NCBI GenBank assembly: GCA_003021045.1
Contig: PXRN01000012.1
Coordinates: 42,957-106,956, forward strand
DNA from: Halobacteriales archaeon QS_4_69_34
GTDB lineage: Archaea; Halobacteriota; Halobacteria; Halobacteriales; Halococcaceae
Reading direction: 5' to 3'
DNA: 64,000 nucleotides
Part shown: in pieces, positions 17,298 to 26,509 of the stretch
Layout of the letters: each line of letters begins with the position of its first letter
Numbering within the stretch: the stretch's first letter is position 1
Made by a program: the position numbers and the translations under genes
Notes under the pieces: model-generated
What the model was told of the DNA's origin: nothing
Databases searched by the model: none
The model's input: only the letters and a program-made list of their open reading frames with translations

Positions 17298-18158
17298 ATG
17301 GCAACTGGACCGATTTCGACGCTCAAAAGCGGGGTATCGAGGGTGCTGCCGGGAAAGCGCGTGCTCGTCATCGGGCTCGTCGCGCTCATGCTGGTCGTCG
17401 CCGGCTGTAGCGGCGGTGGCGGTGACGGCGGGGCGGCCGACGACGGCGAGGGGATGACAGCGACCGAGACTCCGGGCCTCGAACCGGCGACCACCGCGGC
17501 CGACGGCGGTGACGGCGGCACGGGCATGGCCGACGGCGGTTCGAACGGCACCACCGTCGATCCCAGCGACGTAAGCGAGGAGAAAGGGCAAGCCTACGAG
17601 CTCCTCGTCGCCGGCGACAAGCCGAACGTGACGGGTCTGATCAACCTCTCGGTGTACAATGGCAGCGCGGGCGAGCCGATCAGCTTCAGCGTCTTCGGCG
17701 GCAAGGAGGGGCCGAACGGCACGAAGTACAACATCAACGAGGAGGCGGCCACCGACAACCTCTCGCGCTTCATCGTCTACACGGAGGGGCTCAACTTCAC
17801 GAGCCTCAAGCCCCTCAGCGCGTCGGTGTTCGGCATCGACCGCGGCGGGAACATCTCCGGCATCAACGACATGGGCGTCAGCACCGACAAGAGCCTCAAG
17901 GATCTGGTCACCAGCATCGACAAGACTTCCAAGCACGGCATCATCGTCAACATGGACGAGGACCCGACCACGGGCGAGCCGGTCGCGCTCAACCAAGGCG
18001 ACGAGGTCGTCTCGATCGTCGACGGCGACCAGAACGGCGACGGCGTGCGTGACATGTACGCCGACGAGGATCCCGGCAACTACACGTTCTACGTGTCGCT
18101 CAACGACGCGCCGGAGGTCGCCATCGCCAACTACACGGTGAACGAAAGCAGCTCGTAG
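17298..18158 (+). CDS. Secreted lipoprotein of unknown function
   Basis: 286 aa. A Sec-type signal (VLVIGLVALMLVVAGC) with the lipobox Cys at residue 37 is followed by a Gly/Asp-rich spacer and a Thr-rich stretch. The remaining 190 residues (GQAYELLVAGDKPNVTGLIN...) are beta-rich with many N-x-S/T sites (NLSV, NGSA, NGTK, NYTF), as in glycosylated haloarchaeal surface proteins. No enzyme motif is visible. A TATA-like ACTATTAC lies about 27 bp before the ATG. It is divergent from the ABC operon across 148 bp, so the two could share a regulator, but the sequence does not show it. Confidence 0.75.
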   Translation: MATGPISTLKSGVSRVLPGKRVLVIGLVALMLVVAGCSGGGGDGGAADDGEGMTATETPGLEPATTAADGGDGGTGMADGGSNGTTVDPSDVSEEKGQAYELLVAGDKPNVTGLINLSVYNGSAGEPISFSVFGGKEGPNGTKYNINEEAATDNLSRFIVYTEGLNFTSLKPLSASVFGIDRGGNISGINDMGVSTDKSLKDLVTSIDKTSKHGIIVNMDEDPTTGEPVALNQGDEVVSIVDGDQNGDGVRDMYADEDPGNYTFYVSLNDAPEVAIANYTVNESSS

Positions 18159-18399
18159 CCCGACGGCGCGTTCGATCTCACTACTCTAGCGCTTCGACCG
18201 GGCCGTCCCGTTCGCTTCCGGACGGTCGTCCACACGGCGGCGAACCGTGATCGCCCCGGCAGCCGCTCGTTTGCATCTCTTGCGTTCCAGGCTCGGCGCT
18301 CGCGGCTGCGCTCCGGCGACGGCGGAGTTAGTCGACGTCCGGCGGCTATTCGCCCGGCCGTCCTGAGTCGGTGGCTGCGCCGCAAACGCGACGGGTGGG

Positions 18400-18894
18400 C
18401 TACTGGATCGAGAGCTCGTCGTCGGCGGGCACGTCCTCCTCGTCCCAGTGGAGCGCGAACCGGGCGGTCCGGCCAGTCCCGGTGCCGATCAGCGACGACT
18501 GGGAGTCGACCGCCATCTCGAAGGTCACGGCTCCGGGCGGGTTGATCGTCGCGCTCTCGTTGCCGACCATGAACGTCACTTTCTCGCCACGCCGGGCCGC
18601 ATCGTCCGTCCCCGACCCCGTGGTCACTGCGTCTTCCCCCCTGTGTCCGTGCTCGTCGCTCTCCCGGTCGCCGGCTCTTTCGGTGGCCCTGGCGTCGTCG
18701 GACGCGGCCGGATCGCCGCTGGAGGGACCGGTTCGACCCGCCGAATCGGTTCCGCCGGTCGCCCCGGTCGCGTCCTCCCCCTGCTCGTCGCCGAAGCTCA
18801 TCTCCCGTGCCGCGTCGAGTTCGTCGGCGAATTTCCGAAGGTAGTCGGCGACATCCGCGCGGCTCATCTCCCGCTCGGCCTCGATGTCTGCCAT
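18400..18894 (-). CDS. Amphi-Trp domain protein
   Basis: 164 aa. The N-terminal helix (MADIEAEREMSRADVADYLR) and the C-terminal strands (GEKVTFMVGNESATINPP, then RFALHWDEED) form the amphi-Trp domain known from haloarchaea. They are separated by an acidic, Gly/Ser/Thr-rich insert of about 70 residues (SAGRTGPSSGDPAASDD...). Standard members are near 90-110 residues, so this insert is unusually long. A TATA-like CTTATGC centres 27 bp upstream of the ATG at 18894, which supports this start. Molecular function unknown. Confidence 0.82.
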   Translation of the reverse strand: MADIEAEREMSRADVADYLRKFADELDAAREMSFGDEQGEDATGATGGTDSAGRTGPSSGDPAASDDARATERAGDRESDEHGHRGEDAVTTGSGTDDAARRGEKVTFMVGNESATINPPGAVTFEMAVDSQSSLIGTGTGRTARFALHWDEEDVPADDELSIQ

Positions 18895-18993
18895 GTGCTC
18901 ACACAGGATGGGCGGGAGCATAAGCGTGTGCCATGCGCCTGCCGGCGGGACCACGCGGGAGGCCGGCTTCCCTGCTCACAGCCACCACATGGG

Positions 18994-19004
18994 CAGGTTT
19001 TTGC
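18994..19004 (+). promoter_or_regulatory. Putative promoter of the AI-2E transporter gene
   Basis: CAGGTTTTTGC lies about 28 bp before the ATG at 19027, the usual distance for a leaderless message. T-rich rather than classical TATA, so only a moderate call. Confidence 0.4.
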
Positions 19005-19026
19005 GCCGTCCCGATCCAGCCCGTCC

Positions 19027-20334
19027 ATGACTCTCCGTGACGATTACGACCGCTCGCGGATCGCCTTCTGGGCGGCGGCGCTCGCGCTCGGCTTCGTGCT
19101 CGCGTTCGTCCTCTATGCCTACGTCGGCACGTTCGTGCTCGGGCTGTTCGTCTACTACATCACGCGACCCATCTATCGGCGGCTGGCCGATCGCGTGCGG
19201 CCGAACGCGCTCGCCGCGGCCGTCGCGCTGCTGGCGATCGCGCTGCCGATCGTCCTCTTGATCGCCTACACCGCGATCGTCGCCGCCGGAGAGCTAACCC
19301 AACTCGCCGGCGATGCCGGCGGTTACGCCGATCTCGTCGGGCCCTACCTCAACACTACCACGACCGGCGGCGATCTCCGGACGGTCGTGGCGAACGCCAC
19401 GTCCGATCCCGGCCGGTATCTGGGTCCCGGTGCGACGGGGGCGATCGGCACTGCACTCGTCTCGCTGGCGGGCTATCTCAGTGGCGCGGCGAACGCGCTG
19501 TTGCACCTGTTCGTCGTGCTGGCGATCGCCTTCTATCTGCTCCGGGACGACCACCGCCTCGCCGGCTGGTTCCGCGCCGAGTTCGCTGCCCGGGACAGCC
19601 CCGCCGAGACCTACCTCTCGACCGTCGACGCGAACCTCAAGACCATCTACTTCGGCAACATCCTGAACGCCTTCGCGGTGGCGATCGTCGCTGCCGTCTC
19701 CTATACCGTCCTCGATGCGTTCGCGCCGGGCGGGCTGGGCGTCCCCTCACCGGTGCTTGCCGGTCTCCTCACCGGACTCGGAAGCCTGATCCCCGTCGTC
19801 GGCCCGAAGCTCGTCTGGGTCCCGCTCGCGGTCGCCATCGCCATCCAGGCCGTGCTCGTCGATCCCGCGTTCCTGTGGTTCCCGGTCGCGTTCGCGCTGG
19901 TCGCGCTGGTCGTCGTCGATACGATCCCCGACGTTCTGCTCCGGCCTTACGTCTCCGGGCGGGACCTCCACACCGGGCTGGTACTGATCGCCTACATCGT
20001 CGGTCCGCTCCTCTTTGGATGGTACGGCCTGTTTTTCGGCCCGCTGTTGCTCGTCCTGATCGTCCACTTCGCTCGCATCCTCCTGGCCGAGTTGGTGCGT
20101 GGCGAGCCCCTCACGGGGCGGGCGACCGCCGACAACCCACTCGATCCCGGCCGGGACGACGTCGAGGAACCCGAACCCGGTCCGACGCCCGTCGATCCGG
20201 ACGCCGCAGCCGGTACCGACACCGGCGACGGTTCCGGTGGTGTCGACGACCGGGCGTCGACCCGCGACGGCGACCGGACCGACTCCGGCCCGTCGACCGA
20301 CGGCGGGTCGTCGGGAGGTGACGGGAACGGATAG
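19027..20334 (+). CDS. AI-2E family transporter
   Basis: 435 aa. About 8 membrane segments with a long hydrophilic part in the middle (residues 90-180), as in the AI-2 exporter family. YLLRDDHRLAGWF, LGSLIPVVGPKLVWVP and DTIPDVLLRPYVSGRDLHTG are the conserved family motifs near the last helices. The C-terminal 80 residues are acidic and disordered-looking (Asp/Gly/Thr/Ser). Substrates in archaea are unknown; Na+/H+ antiport and efflux roles have been proposed for relatives. Monocistronic by its position. Confidence 0.88.
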   Translation: MTLRDDYDRSRIAFWAAALALGFVLAFVLYAYVGTFVLGLFVYYITRPIYRRLADRVRPNALAAAVALLAIALPIVLLIAYTAIVAAGELTQLAGDAGGYADLVGPYLNTTTTGGDLRTVVANATSDPGRYLGPGATGAIGTALVSLAGYLSGAANALLHLFVVLAIAFYLLRDDHRLAGWFRAEFAARDSPAETYLSTVDANLKTIYFGNILNAFAVAIVAAVSYTVLDAFAPGGLGVPSPVLAGLLTGLGSLIPVVGPKLVWVPLAVAIAIQAVLVDPAFLWFPVAFALVALVVVDTIPDVLLRPYVSGRDLHTGLVLIAYIVGPLLFGWYGLFFGPLLLVLIVHFARILLAELVRGEPLTGRATADNPLDPGRDDVEEPEPGPTPVDPDAAAGTDTGDGSGGVDDRASTRDGDRTDSGPSTDGGSSGGDGNG

Positions 20335-20445
20335 GTCCGGACGAACACGGCCCGCAGACGGCCCCGACGCGACCGCGATCCGGAGTCGTGGCGGGGCGAG
20401 TCACGATGTGGATCGATTTATGCCCCGCCCGGCCGAACGGCACGT

Positions 20446-21414
20446 GTGCAAGTCATCGAGGCGACCGAGTTCGGCACGAGCGACGCTCTGGAGAGCGCCG
20501 ACCGCGACGTCCCCGAGCCCGGGCCGGGCGAGGTGCGCATCGCGGTCGAAGCAGCGGGCGTGAACTTCGCGGATATCATGCAGCGCCGCGGACACTACCC
20601 GGGCGGGCCCGAGCCGCCCTACGTGCCCGGCATGGAGGCTGCCGGCACCGTGGACGCCGTCGGCGAGGACGCGAGCCGGGAGGTCGGTGAGCGCGTCGTC
20701 GCCATGACCCAGGAGGGCTACGCCGAGTACGCCACCGCCGACGCGAGCGCGCTGTTCGACGTCCCGGAGGCGATGAGCTTCGAGGAAGCCGCCGGCTTCC
20801 CGGTCCAGTTCCTGACCGCACACAACACGCTGTTCGAGTGGGGCGGACTGGAGGCGGACGAGCGCGTGCTGATTCACGCCGCGGCCGGCGGCGTCGGCAC
20901 GGCGGCGACCCAGCTCGCCAGCGAAGCGGGTGCAGAGGTGTTCGCCACCGCGAGCACCGAGGAAAAGCTCGACCTCGCCGAGCGGCTGGGGGCGGATCAC
21001 CCGATCAACTACACCGAGGCCGATTTCGCCGCCGCCGTCGACGACGCCACCGACGGGGAGGGCGTAAACCTCGTCCTGGACGGCATCGGCGGCGACACCA
21101 CGACCGAGAGCCTCGATTGTCTCGCTCACTTCGGACGGATGGTCTCCTATGGCGCGGCGAGCGGCCAGCCCGGCCAGCCCGACACGGGCACGCTCCTGTT
21201 CAACAACCACCGGGTGATCGGCTACCACCTCGGGCAGGCGGTCACTCGCGATCCCGGCCGCGTGCTCGGCGCGGTGCCCGACCTCACCGGGTCGCTGCTG
21301 GCCGGCGACCTTGAAGTAATCGTCGGCGAGACCTTCTCGTTGAGCGAGGCCGCCACAGCACACCAGTATATCGAGGATCGAAAGAGCACCGGGAAGGTCG
21401 TGCTGACACCCTGA
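20446..21414 (+). CDS. Quinone oxidoreductase / zinc-type alcohol dehydrogenase superfamily
   Basis: 322 aa NADPH-dependent MDR-family reductase. The GroES-like part contains GPGEVRIAVEAAGVNFADIM and GYAEYATADASALFDVPE; the NADPH site is HAAAGGVGTAATQLASEAGA; NYTEADFA and GIGGDTTTESLDCL follow. The zinc ligands of alcohol dehydrogenases are absent, as in zeta-crystallin-type quinone reductases. A GTG at 20446 is chosen because GATTTATG centres 27 bp upstream (leaderless) and the family begins MQVIEATEFG. Physiological acceptor unknown. Confidence 0.9.
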   Translation: MQVIEATEFGTSDALESADRDVPEPGPGEVRIAVEAAGVNFADIMQRRGHYPGGPEPPYVPGMEAAGTVDAVGEDASREVGERVVAMTQEGYAEYATADASALFDVPEAMSFEEAAGFPVQFLTAHNTLFEWGGLEADERVLIHAAAGGVGTAATQLASEAGAEVFATASTEEKLDLAERLGADHPINYTEADFAAAVDDATDGEGVNLVLDGIGGDTTTESLDCLAHFGRMVSYGAASGQPGQPDTGTLLFNNHRVIGYHLGQAVTRDPGRVLGAVPDLTGSLLAGDLEVIVGETFSLSEAATAHQYIEDRKSTGKVVLTP

Positions 21415-21495
21415 AAACGGGATCTGTTGCACCGCGGTGATGGTACCGATGGCGTAGGTTCGTTTTATGATGTTCGTCGGTGTAGCGACCTCAGG

Positions 21496-21690
21496 ATGAT
21501 CGACTTCAAACCGCTCGTCGGGTTCGCCGCTCTGCTCGTCGGGATAGCGGTCGCGGGTTGGGTACTCGTGGGCAGCATCGGTGCGGGCATTCTCGCCGCG
21601 GTGGCGCTCGTCGTACTCACGGCACTCGGCCTTTCGTACGCGAGGTGGCTCGTCCCCGGTTTGCGGCAGCTCCGAGAGGACTGGCGGTAG
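21496..21690 (+). CDS. Small membrane protein (64 aa)
   Basis: Two hydrophobic helices (VGFAALLVGIAVAGWVLVG and AGILAAVALVVLTALGLS) joined by a tight turn, with a positively charged C-terminus (YARWLVPGLRQLREDWR). By the positive-inside rule both ends are probably cytoplasmic. The ATG at 21496 follows CGTTTTATG by about 28 bp. No family recognised. Confidence 0.6.
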   Translation: MIDFKPLVGFAALLVGIAVAGWVLVGSIGAGILAAVALVVLTALGLSYARWLVPGLRQLREDWR

Positions 21691-21797
21691 CGCTCGGAGA
21701 CTCCCGTGACGTTCGGTATCGGCCCGTCGAGACGACGGTTAGACTCGCTTTCGGCACGGCCGCTCTTCACCCCCGTAGCGCTCGTCGAACGGATAGC

Positions 21798-22499
21798 TCA
21801 CCCGACCGGCAGCGCGCCGGCGTCGATCCCCTCGCGCCGCCCGTCGAGCAGAGCGAATCGCTCGCCGCGGCGGCGTTCGAGCCAGTAGAGCAGGCGCTCG
21901 GCCCACACCAGCTTCCGGCGCTTCGTTCGACCGACCGATGGATCGTCGAACTCCCAGCCCGCAAATCTCAGACCACCCGCCCCGCAGTGGTCGGCGAGAA
22001 ACGCCGCTCGGTCGCCGTCGGTGAACCCGCCGACGTTCTCGACCGCTCCTCGGGGTTTAGCCTGCGTCGTCGCCAGCACGTTCGCGGCGTCGAGCGTCGG
22101 CACGACCTCCGCGAGGAGTTCGGGGTTGTCGCCGTGGGCGTGGACCGCGACCGGAACCCCTCGTCCGGCGAGCGCACGCGCGGTATCGGGGTTCTTGTCC
22201 AGGTCCGTGACCATCGCGTCGATCCCGATGCCGGCGTCGAGCAGCGTGTCGACTGCCGTCGAAGCCGCGAGGACCCGGTCGGTCGTGCCGATCCGGTCGA
22301 GTTCGTCGGCGAGCGACGGCCCCGCGCCGGCGACGGCGACCGTCGAGCCCCCGAGATCGAGCCGATCGAAGTCGAACGATGCGATAGAGGGAGGCAGGAG
22401 GTCGGCGAGGCGGTCGCGGGCACGCTCGTCGGCCGCGCGCTCGAAGCCGAAGTCGGCGAGGATCGCCCCGTAGACCGGCTCCCACTCGGGGAAGTCCAC
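21798..22499 (-). CDS. mptE: 6-hydroxymethyl-7,8-dihydropterin pyrophosphokinase, archaeal type (MptE, DUF115)
   Basis: 233 aa. Transfers pyrophosphate from ATP to 6-hydroxymethyl-dihydropterin in archaeal pterin/folate synthesis. The N-terminal helix pair MDFPEWEPVYGAILADFGF, the loop VAVAGAGPSLADEL, and AMVTDLDKNPDTA with HAHGDNPELL are the family hallmarks; Asp and Asn in these loops bind Mg2+-ATP. KRRKLVWAERLLYWLERR closes the fold. The gene lies 6 bp after folP on the same strand, so the two consecutive folate steps are made from one mRNA. Confidence 0.9.
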   Translation of the reverse strand: MDFPEWEPVYGAILADFGFERAADERARDRLADLLPPSIASFDFDRLDLGGSTVAVAGAGPSLADELDRIGTTDRVLAASTAVDTLLDAGIGIDAMVTDLDKNPDTARALAGRGVPVAVHAHGDNPELLAEVVPTLDAANVLATTQAKPRGAVENVGGFTDGDRAAFLADHCGAGGLRFAGWEFDDPSVGRTKRRKLVWAERLLYWLERRRGERFALLDGRREGIDAGALPVG

Positions 22500-22505
22500 G
22501 TCGAC

Positions 22506-23414
22506 TCAGCTCCCGTCCGGGCGACCCCTGGAGCCGTCGGCCCGGTCGCCCGTGGCGTCGCGGGGGGCGTCGTGTCGCCGCTCGTCGCTCCGTCGGTCGC
22601 CGTCGCGGTTCCCGAGTGCGTGGCCGATCAGCGCGGCGTCGCGGGTCTCCACCACGTCGTGGGTGCGGATCACGTCCGCACCGCGTTCGACGACAAGCGC
22701 CGTGGCCGCGAGGCTCGCGGGCAGCCGTCCGTCGGTCTCCCGGTCGACGAGGTCCCCGAGGAAGTTCTTGCGGTTGATCGACACCAAGAGGGGACGATCG
22801 AGCGCGCGGAACTCGCTCAGCCGCCGGAACGTCTCGCGGTCGTCGGCGAGCGTCTTCTCCACGCTCCAGCCGCCGAACGCGGGATCGACGATTGTCTTCT
22901 CGGTGAGGCCGCCGCGTTCGAGTGCCGCGAGGAGGTTCTCGACGCCGACGATCGCACCCGGCCGTTCGAGGTCGGGCGGGCTCGCCATCTTCACGACGGC
23001 GGCGTCGTGGGCCGCACAGACCGCGGGCATCTCGGGGTCGGCGAACCCGCAGACGTCGTTGACCATCTCGAAGCCCGAAGAGAGCGCCCGATCGGCGACC
23101 GCGGCGTAGCGCGTCTCGATCGAGAACACGGGCTCGCCGTCGACGCGCTCGATCGTCTCAACGGCCGTGTCGAGCCGGTCGAGCTCTTCGGCCGGAGTGA
23201 GCGTCTCGAAGCGCTTGTTCGCCGAGGCCAGCCCCACGTCCACGATCTCCGCGCCCTCGCCGACGAGCTCGCGGTCGACGTACCGGGCGGCGGCGTCGGG
23301 AGCGGCGAACACGCTGGGATCGTAGGGTGACTCCGCGCTGACGTTGAGGACGCCCATGATCCGGGGTGGGCACCCCTCGCCGATCTCCAGCCCGGCGGCG
23401 TCCACGCGCTGCAT
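22506..23414 (-). CDS. folP: Dihydropteroate synthase
   Basis: 302 aa TIM-barrel enzyme that joins the pterin pyrophosphate made by MptE with p-aminobenzoate. IMGVLNVSAESPYDPSVF replaces the bacterial MGILNVTPDSFSDGG loop, as in archaeal members. VDVGLASAN, MVNDVCGFADPEM, the substrate-binding Lys in VSINRKNFLG and RTHDVVET are seen in order. The last 30 residues are a charged, Arg/Asp-rich tail. The ATG at 23414 is chosen because strand one starts soon after it. It lies between ftsZ1 (81 bp upstream) and mptE (6 bp downstream). Confidence 0.88.
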   Translation of the reverse strand: MQRVDAAGLEIGEGCPPRIMGVLNVSAESPYDPSVFAAPDAAARYVDRELVGEGAEIVDVGLASANKRFETLTPAEELDRLDTAVETIERVDGEPVFSIETRYAAVADRALSSGFEMVNDVCGFADPEMPAVCAAHDAAVVKMASPPDLERPGAIVGVENLLAALERGGLTEKTIVDPAFGGWSVEKTLADDRETFRRLSEFRALDRPLLVSINRKNFLGDLVDRETDGRLPASLAATALVVERGADVIRTHDVVETRDAALIGHALGNRDGDRRSDERRHDAPRDATGDRADGSRGRPDGS

Positions 23415-23494
23415 GGAGCGGCCACGGCCGCCAGGCACAAAGCCCGCCCGGTCCGCGGAGTTCCGGGTATCCCGGCCGCGTGGGGCGGGGCCGG

Positions 23495-24637
23495 CTACTC
23501 CACGTAGTCGATGTCGTCGTCGAGTCGGCCGGTGCTCTCGCGCTCGAAGTCGCTCTTGCCGTAGATCTGGGGCGATTCGACGCCCGTGACGACGATCATC
23601 GTCTCCATCTTCCCGCCGAAGCCCTCCTCGACCGACGCACCCCAGATGATGCGCGCGTCGGGATCGATCCGGTCGTAGATCTCCTCGACGACGCCCTCGG
23701 CCTCTTCGATCGACATGTCGGCCCCGCCGACGACGTTGACGAGGGCGCTGTTCGCACCCTTGAACTCCACGTCGAGCAGCGGCGAGCGCAGCGCCGAGCG
23801 GATCGAGTCGGTCGCCTTGTTCTCCGAGTCCGATTCCCCGAGTCCGATCATGGCGACGCCGCCGTTTTCCATCACCGTGCGGACGTCAGCGAAGTCGACG
23901 TTCACCAGTCCGGGCTTGGTGATCAGCTCGGTCATCCCCTTGACCGAGCGCATCAACACCCGATCGCAGATCTTGAACGCGTCCTGGAGGGGAAGGTTGG
24001 GCGCGTACTCCAGGAGGCGGTCGTTCGGAATCACGATCACGGTGTCGGCGACCGAGCGGAGGCGTTCGAGCCCGGCGTCGGCGTTCGCGCGCCGGCGCTC
24101 GCCCTCCGCGGTGAAGGGGATGGTGGCGATGGCGATGGTGAGCGCACCGGCCTCCTGGGCAGCCTGGGCGACGACTGGCGCGGCTCCCGTGCCCGTGCCC
24201 CCACCCAGCCCGGTGGTGACGAACACCATATCCGAGCCGTCGAGCGAGGCGTTGATGTCCTCGATGTTTTCGCGGGCGGCCTCCTCGCCGATCTTGGGCA
24301 CCGAGCCCGCGCCCCGGCCGCCGGTGCGCTCGCGCCCGATCAGGATCTTCGTGTCGGCGTCGACCTGATCGACGAGATGCTGGGCATCGGTGTTCAACGC
24401 CACGAGCTTCGCGCCGTGGATGCCCTCGGTGCTCATCCGGTCGATAGTGTTCGAGCCCGCGCCGCCACAGCCCACGACCGTGATCTGTGTCTGGAGGTCG
24501 TCGACGATGCCCGCGAGCTCCTCGTCGCTCATCGTGCCGCTGTCGGCCTCGCCGGCGGGCGTCGGAGCCTCCTCGCCCGCTCGGGTGCTGCGGTCCTCCT
24601 CGGCCTCGTCGATCGCGTCTTCGATGATCGAGTCCAT
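23495..24637 (-). CDS. ftsZ1: Cell division protein FtsZ1
   Basis: 380 aa tubulin-family GTPase forming the division ring. After an acidic leader ([16 protein letters not shown]) the GTP-binding parts are present: [17 protein letters not shown], the G-box [30 protein letters not shown], and the T7 loop [11 protein letters not shown] that hydrolyses GTP in the next subunit. The ending DDDIDYVE matches what I remember of the haloarchaeal FtsZ1 class, which organises the FtsZ2 ring, rather than FtsZ2. The start fits a strong TATA box 27 bp upstream. Confidence 0.92.
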   Translation of the reverse strand: MDSIIEDAIDEAEEDRSTRAGEEAPTPAGEADSGTMSDEELAGIVDDLQTQITVVGCGGAGSNTIDRMSTEGIHGAKLVALNTDAQHLVDQVDADTKILIGRERTGGRGAGSVPKIGEEAARENIEDINASLDGSDMVFVTTGLGGGTGTGAAPVVAQAAQEAGALTIAIATIPFTAEGERRRANADAGLERLRSVADTVIVIPNDRLLEYAPNLPLQDAFKICDRVLMRSVKGMTELITKPGLVNVDFADVRTVMENGGVAMIGLGESDSENKATDSIRSALRSPLLDVEFKGANSALVNVVGGADMSIEEAEGVVEEIYDRIDPDARIIWGASVEEGFGGKMETMIVVTGVESPQIYGKSDFERESTGRLDDDIDYVE

Positions 24638-24654
24638 TTGTGCCGTGCTCGCGC

Positions 24655-24672
24655 ACTACCAGTATGTATCTT
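24655..24672 (-). promoter_or_regulatory. Putative promoter of ftsZ1
   Basis: On the minus strand GGGGAAAGATACATACTG holds a purine-rich BRE-like element next to a TATA-like GATACATAC. Its centre is about 27 bp before the ATG at 24637, implying a leaderless ftsZ1 mRNA. One of the clearest TATA boxes in the window. Confidence 0.6.
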
Positions 24673-24784
24673 TCCCCTTCCGGCCGATACGTTCGGTCGT
24701 ATCGTCGCGTGCGCCGACCCGGAGACTCCGAACCACCGACGGGCTCGACGCGAACGACGTCCGGCGCGAGTCCGTTCGTCCTCC

Positions 24785-26281
24785 TCAGAGGGGGAAACGG
24801 CGCTCTCGCTCGGTATACACCGTTCGCGGGTCGATCGTCCGGCCGTCGATCTCGACCGTGTGCCCGTCGGCGAGCCGTCCGAACGCCGGCCCCTCGGGAA
24901 CGCCGCGCTCGCGCGCCCGCTCCGGGTCGAAGGTCCGCCGCCGGGCGAGCACCGCGTCCGCGCGCCGCTCGACCGCCTCGTACTTCTCCCGGAGGATGCC
25001 GGCGAGCGCGTCGACGATCGCCGAGCGCACGCCGTCCGGGCCGTCCTCGCCACCCGTGGCGCTCCCGGCGGCGAGGGCGATCCGGCCGGCGATTCGCGTC
25101 CCGCTCTCGGCAGTCTCGAACGCGAGCGCGCGGCTGACGACGGCCTCGCGCGTCCGCTCCGGATCGATCCCCTGTGCCTCGGTCAGCAGCGCCCCGGGAA
25201 GCGAGGCGACGGTGAAGGGGTCGTCCCCGCCGCCGAACAGGTCGTTCCCGTCCACCGAATCCTTGGGGGATGGGGAGCCATCGCCCGACGCCTCGCGTTC
25301 GCGGGCGGGCTCGCCGAACCGGAGCCCGTCCTCGACGCTTTCGAGGGCGTCTTCGAGGCGGGCGACGAGCTCCAGCGGGACGCCAGCGGTCGCGCGGACC
25401 CACGTCTCGCTTACGGCGTGATGGCCGAGGCTCTCGATGGTGCGCTCGATTCCGGGACGGTCGCCGTCGAGCAGCGCGTGGGTCGCGCGGCTCCGCTCGA
25501 AGGCGCGCCCGATCACCGCTCGCCGGACGGCGTCGGGTTCTTCGCGCTCGGCGGCGAGGTCGGCGAGCGCCGCCAGTCCCCACGCCGCGGCGACGTGGCC
25601 GACCGCCCAGTCGGTCTCTCCTACCACGCGCTCGAACCGGGGCGCGTAGTGGCCGCCGCCGAACCCGACGAGCTGCCGGTCGCGGTGGGGGGCCGTGCCA
25701 CGGAGATCGAGGATCGCCCGGGCGACCGCCCGCGCGCCGGCCGGGTCGTTCCACTGGGCGGGTTCGCTGCCGAGCTCGACGAACAGCGACGGCGCGCCCA
25801 CCCGCGAGGGGCCGTGGTGGGTGCACTCCGTGCCGACCGCGTAGCCGTCGGGGGCGGCGTCGGTCGGCCCGGGCGCGTGCTCGGCGAGCGCGTCGAGAAC
25901 GCGGGAATGAGCGTTCGGCGCGGCACGCGCGAGCTCGCCCGGGCGGCCGCCGTGGTCGGCGGTCCCGACGTTTCCCGTGTGATGGGCGGTCAAGAGGGGG
26001 CCGGTGTCGCCGGCGTGCTTCGAGGCGAAGACCACGAGAGCGGGGTCCTCGAAGGCGGCGGCCACGCCGTCGAGTTCGAGGTGGAGGGCGTCGAACGCGC
26101 GCAGTTCGGCGTCCGGGAGACGATAGACCGTGCCGCCGCCCGCGGCGTCCGGGCGGGCGTCGTCGATGCGGGTCTCCCACGCGGCGAGATCGAGGAGGTG
26201 CTCGCCGACGTGTACCGACGCCGCGTCGGCACGGCTGACGACGACCCCGAGCCCCCGCCTGCCGTCCGCATCGTCGGACAC
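24785..26281 (-). CDS. dtdA: D-aminoacyl-tRNA deacylase, archaeal type (DtdA)
   Basis: 498 aa. Frees D-amino acids from mischarged tRNA. The conserved catalytic part has VVFASKHAGDTGPLLTAHHT, GTECTHHGPSRVGAPSLFVE and VGFGGGHYAPRFERVV near residues 80-230, with the His/Glu/Cys residues of the archaeal family. FVELGS and the helix GWAVGH-like ETDWAVGHVAAAW follow. Beyond residue 290 there is a haloarchaeal extension of about 200 residues, ending RTVYTERERRFPL. A GTTTAGCC box lies about 27 bp upstream. Monocistronic, between ftsZ1 and purN-purH. Confidence 0.9.
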   Translation of the reverse strand: MSDDADGRRGLGVVVSRADAASVHVGEHLLDLAAWETRIDDARPDAAGGGTVYRLPDAELRAFDALHLELDGVAAAFEDPALVVFASKHAGDTGPLLTAHHTGNVGTADHGGRPGELARAAPNAHSRVLDALAEHAPGPTDAAPDGYAVGTECTHHGPSRVGAPSLFVELGSEPAQWNDPAGARAVARAILDLRGTAPHRDRQLVGFGGGHYAPRFERVVGETDWAVGHVAAAWGLAALADLAAEREEPDAVRRAVIGRAFERSRATHALLDGDRPGIERTIESLGHHAVSETWVRATAGVPLELVARLEDALESVEDGLRFGEPAREREASGDGSPSPKDSVDGNDLFGGGDDPFTVASLPGALLTEAQGIDPERTREAVVSRALAFETAESGTRIAGRIALAAGSATGGEDGPDGVRSAIVDALAGILREKYEAVERRADAVLARRRTFDPERARERGVPEGPAFGRLADGHTVEIDGRTIDPRTVYTERERRFPL

Positions 26282-26427
26282 ACCGGCCGTTGGTGCGGCC
26301 GCGGCTAAACGCCGTCGGTGTCGGTCCTCGGTCGACGCCGAGCGACGGTTCCGGTCGCGGCGTGGTCGCGGTCGTCGGTGGACTGAACCGGATCACGACG
26401 AGTGTTCGGCACTCCTTCGGACCGCCC

Positions 26428-26509
26428 TCAGTCGTGTCGGAAGCACCGTCGTTCCGCTCCGCTCCACGACGAGCGTCCGACACTCCCTTCAGTCGTGTCG
26501 GAAGCACCG
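26428..26509. repeat. 21-bp direct repeat at the 3' end of purN-purH
   Basis: TCAGTCGTGTCGGAAGCACC plus one G occurs at 26428-26448 and again at 26489-26509, 61 bp apart. The second copy is the actual 3' end of the purine gene, its stop codon included. The first copy lies outside the gene and repeats its last codons. Between them GTGTCGGA and TCCGACAC form an 8-bp inverted repeat, which could act as a transcript end. Exact identity was read directly. Confidence 0.8.
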
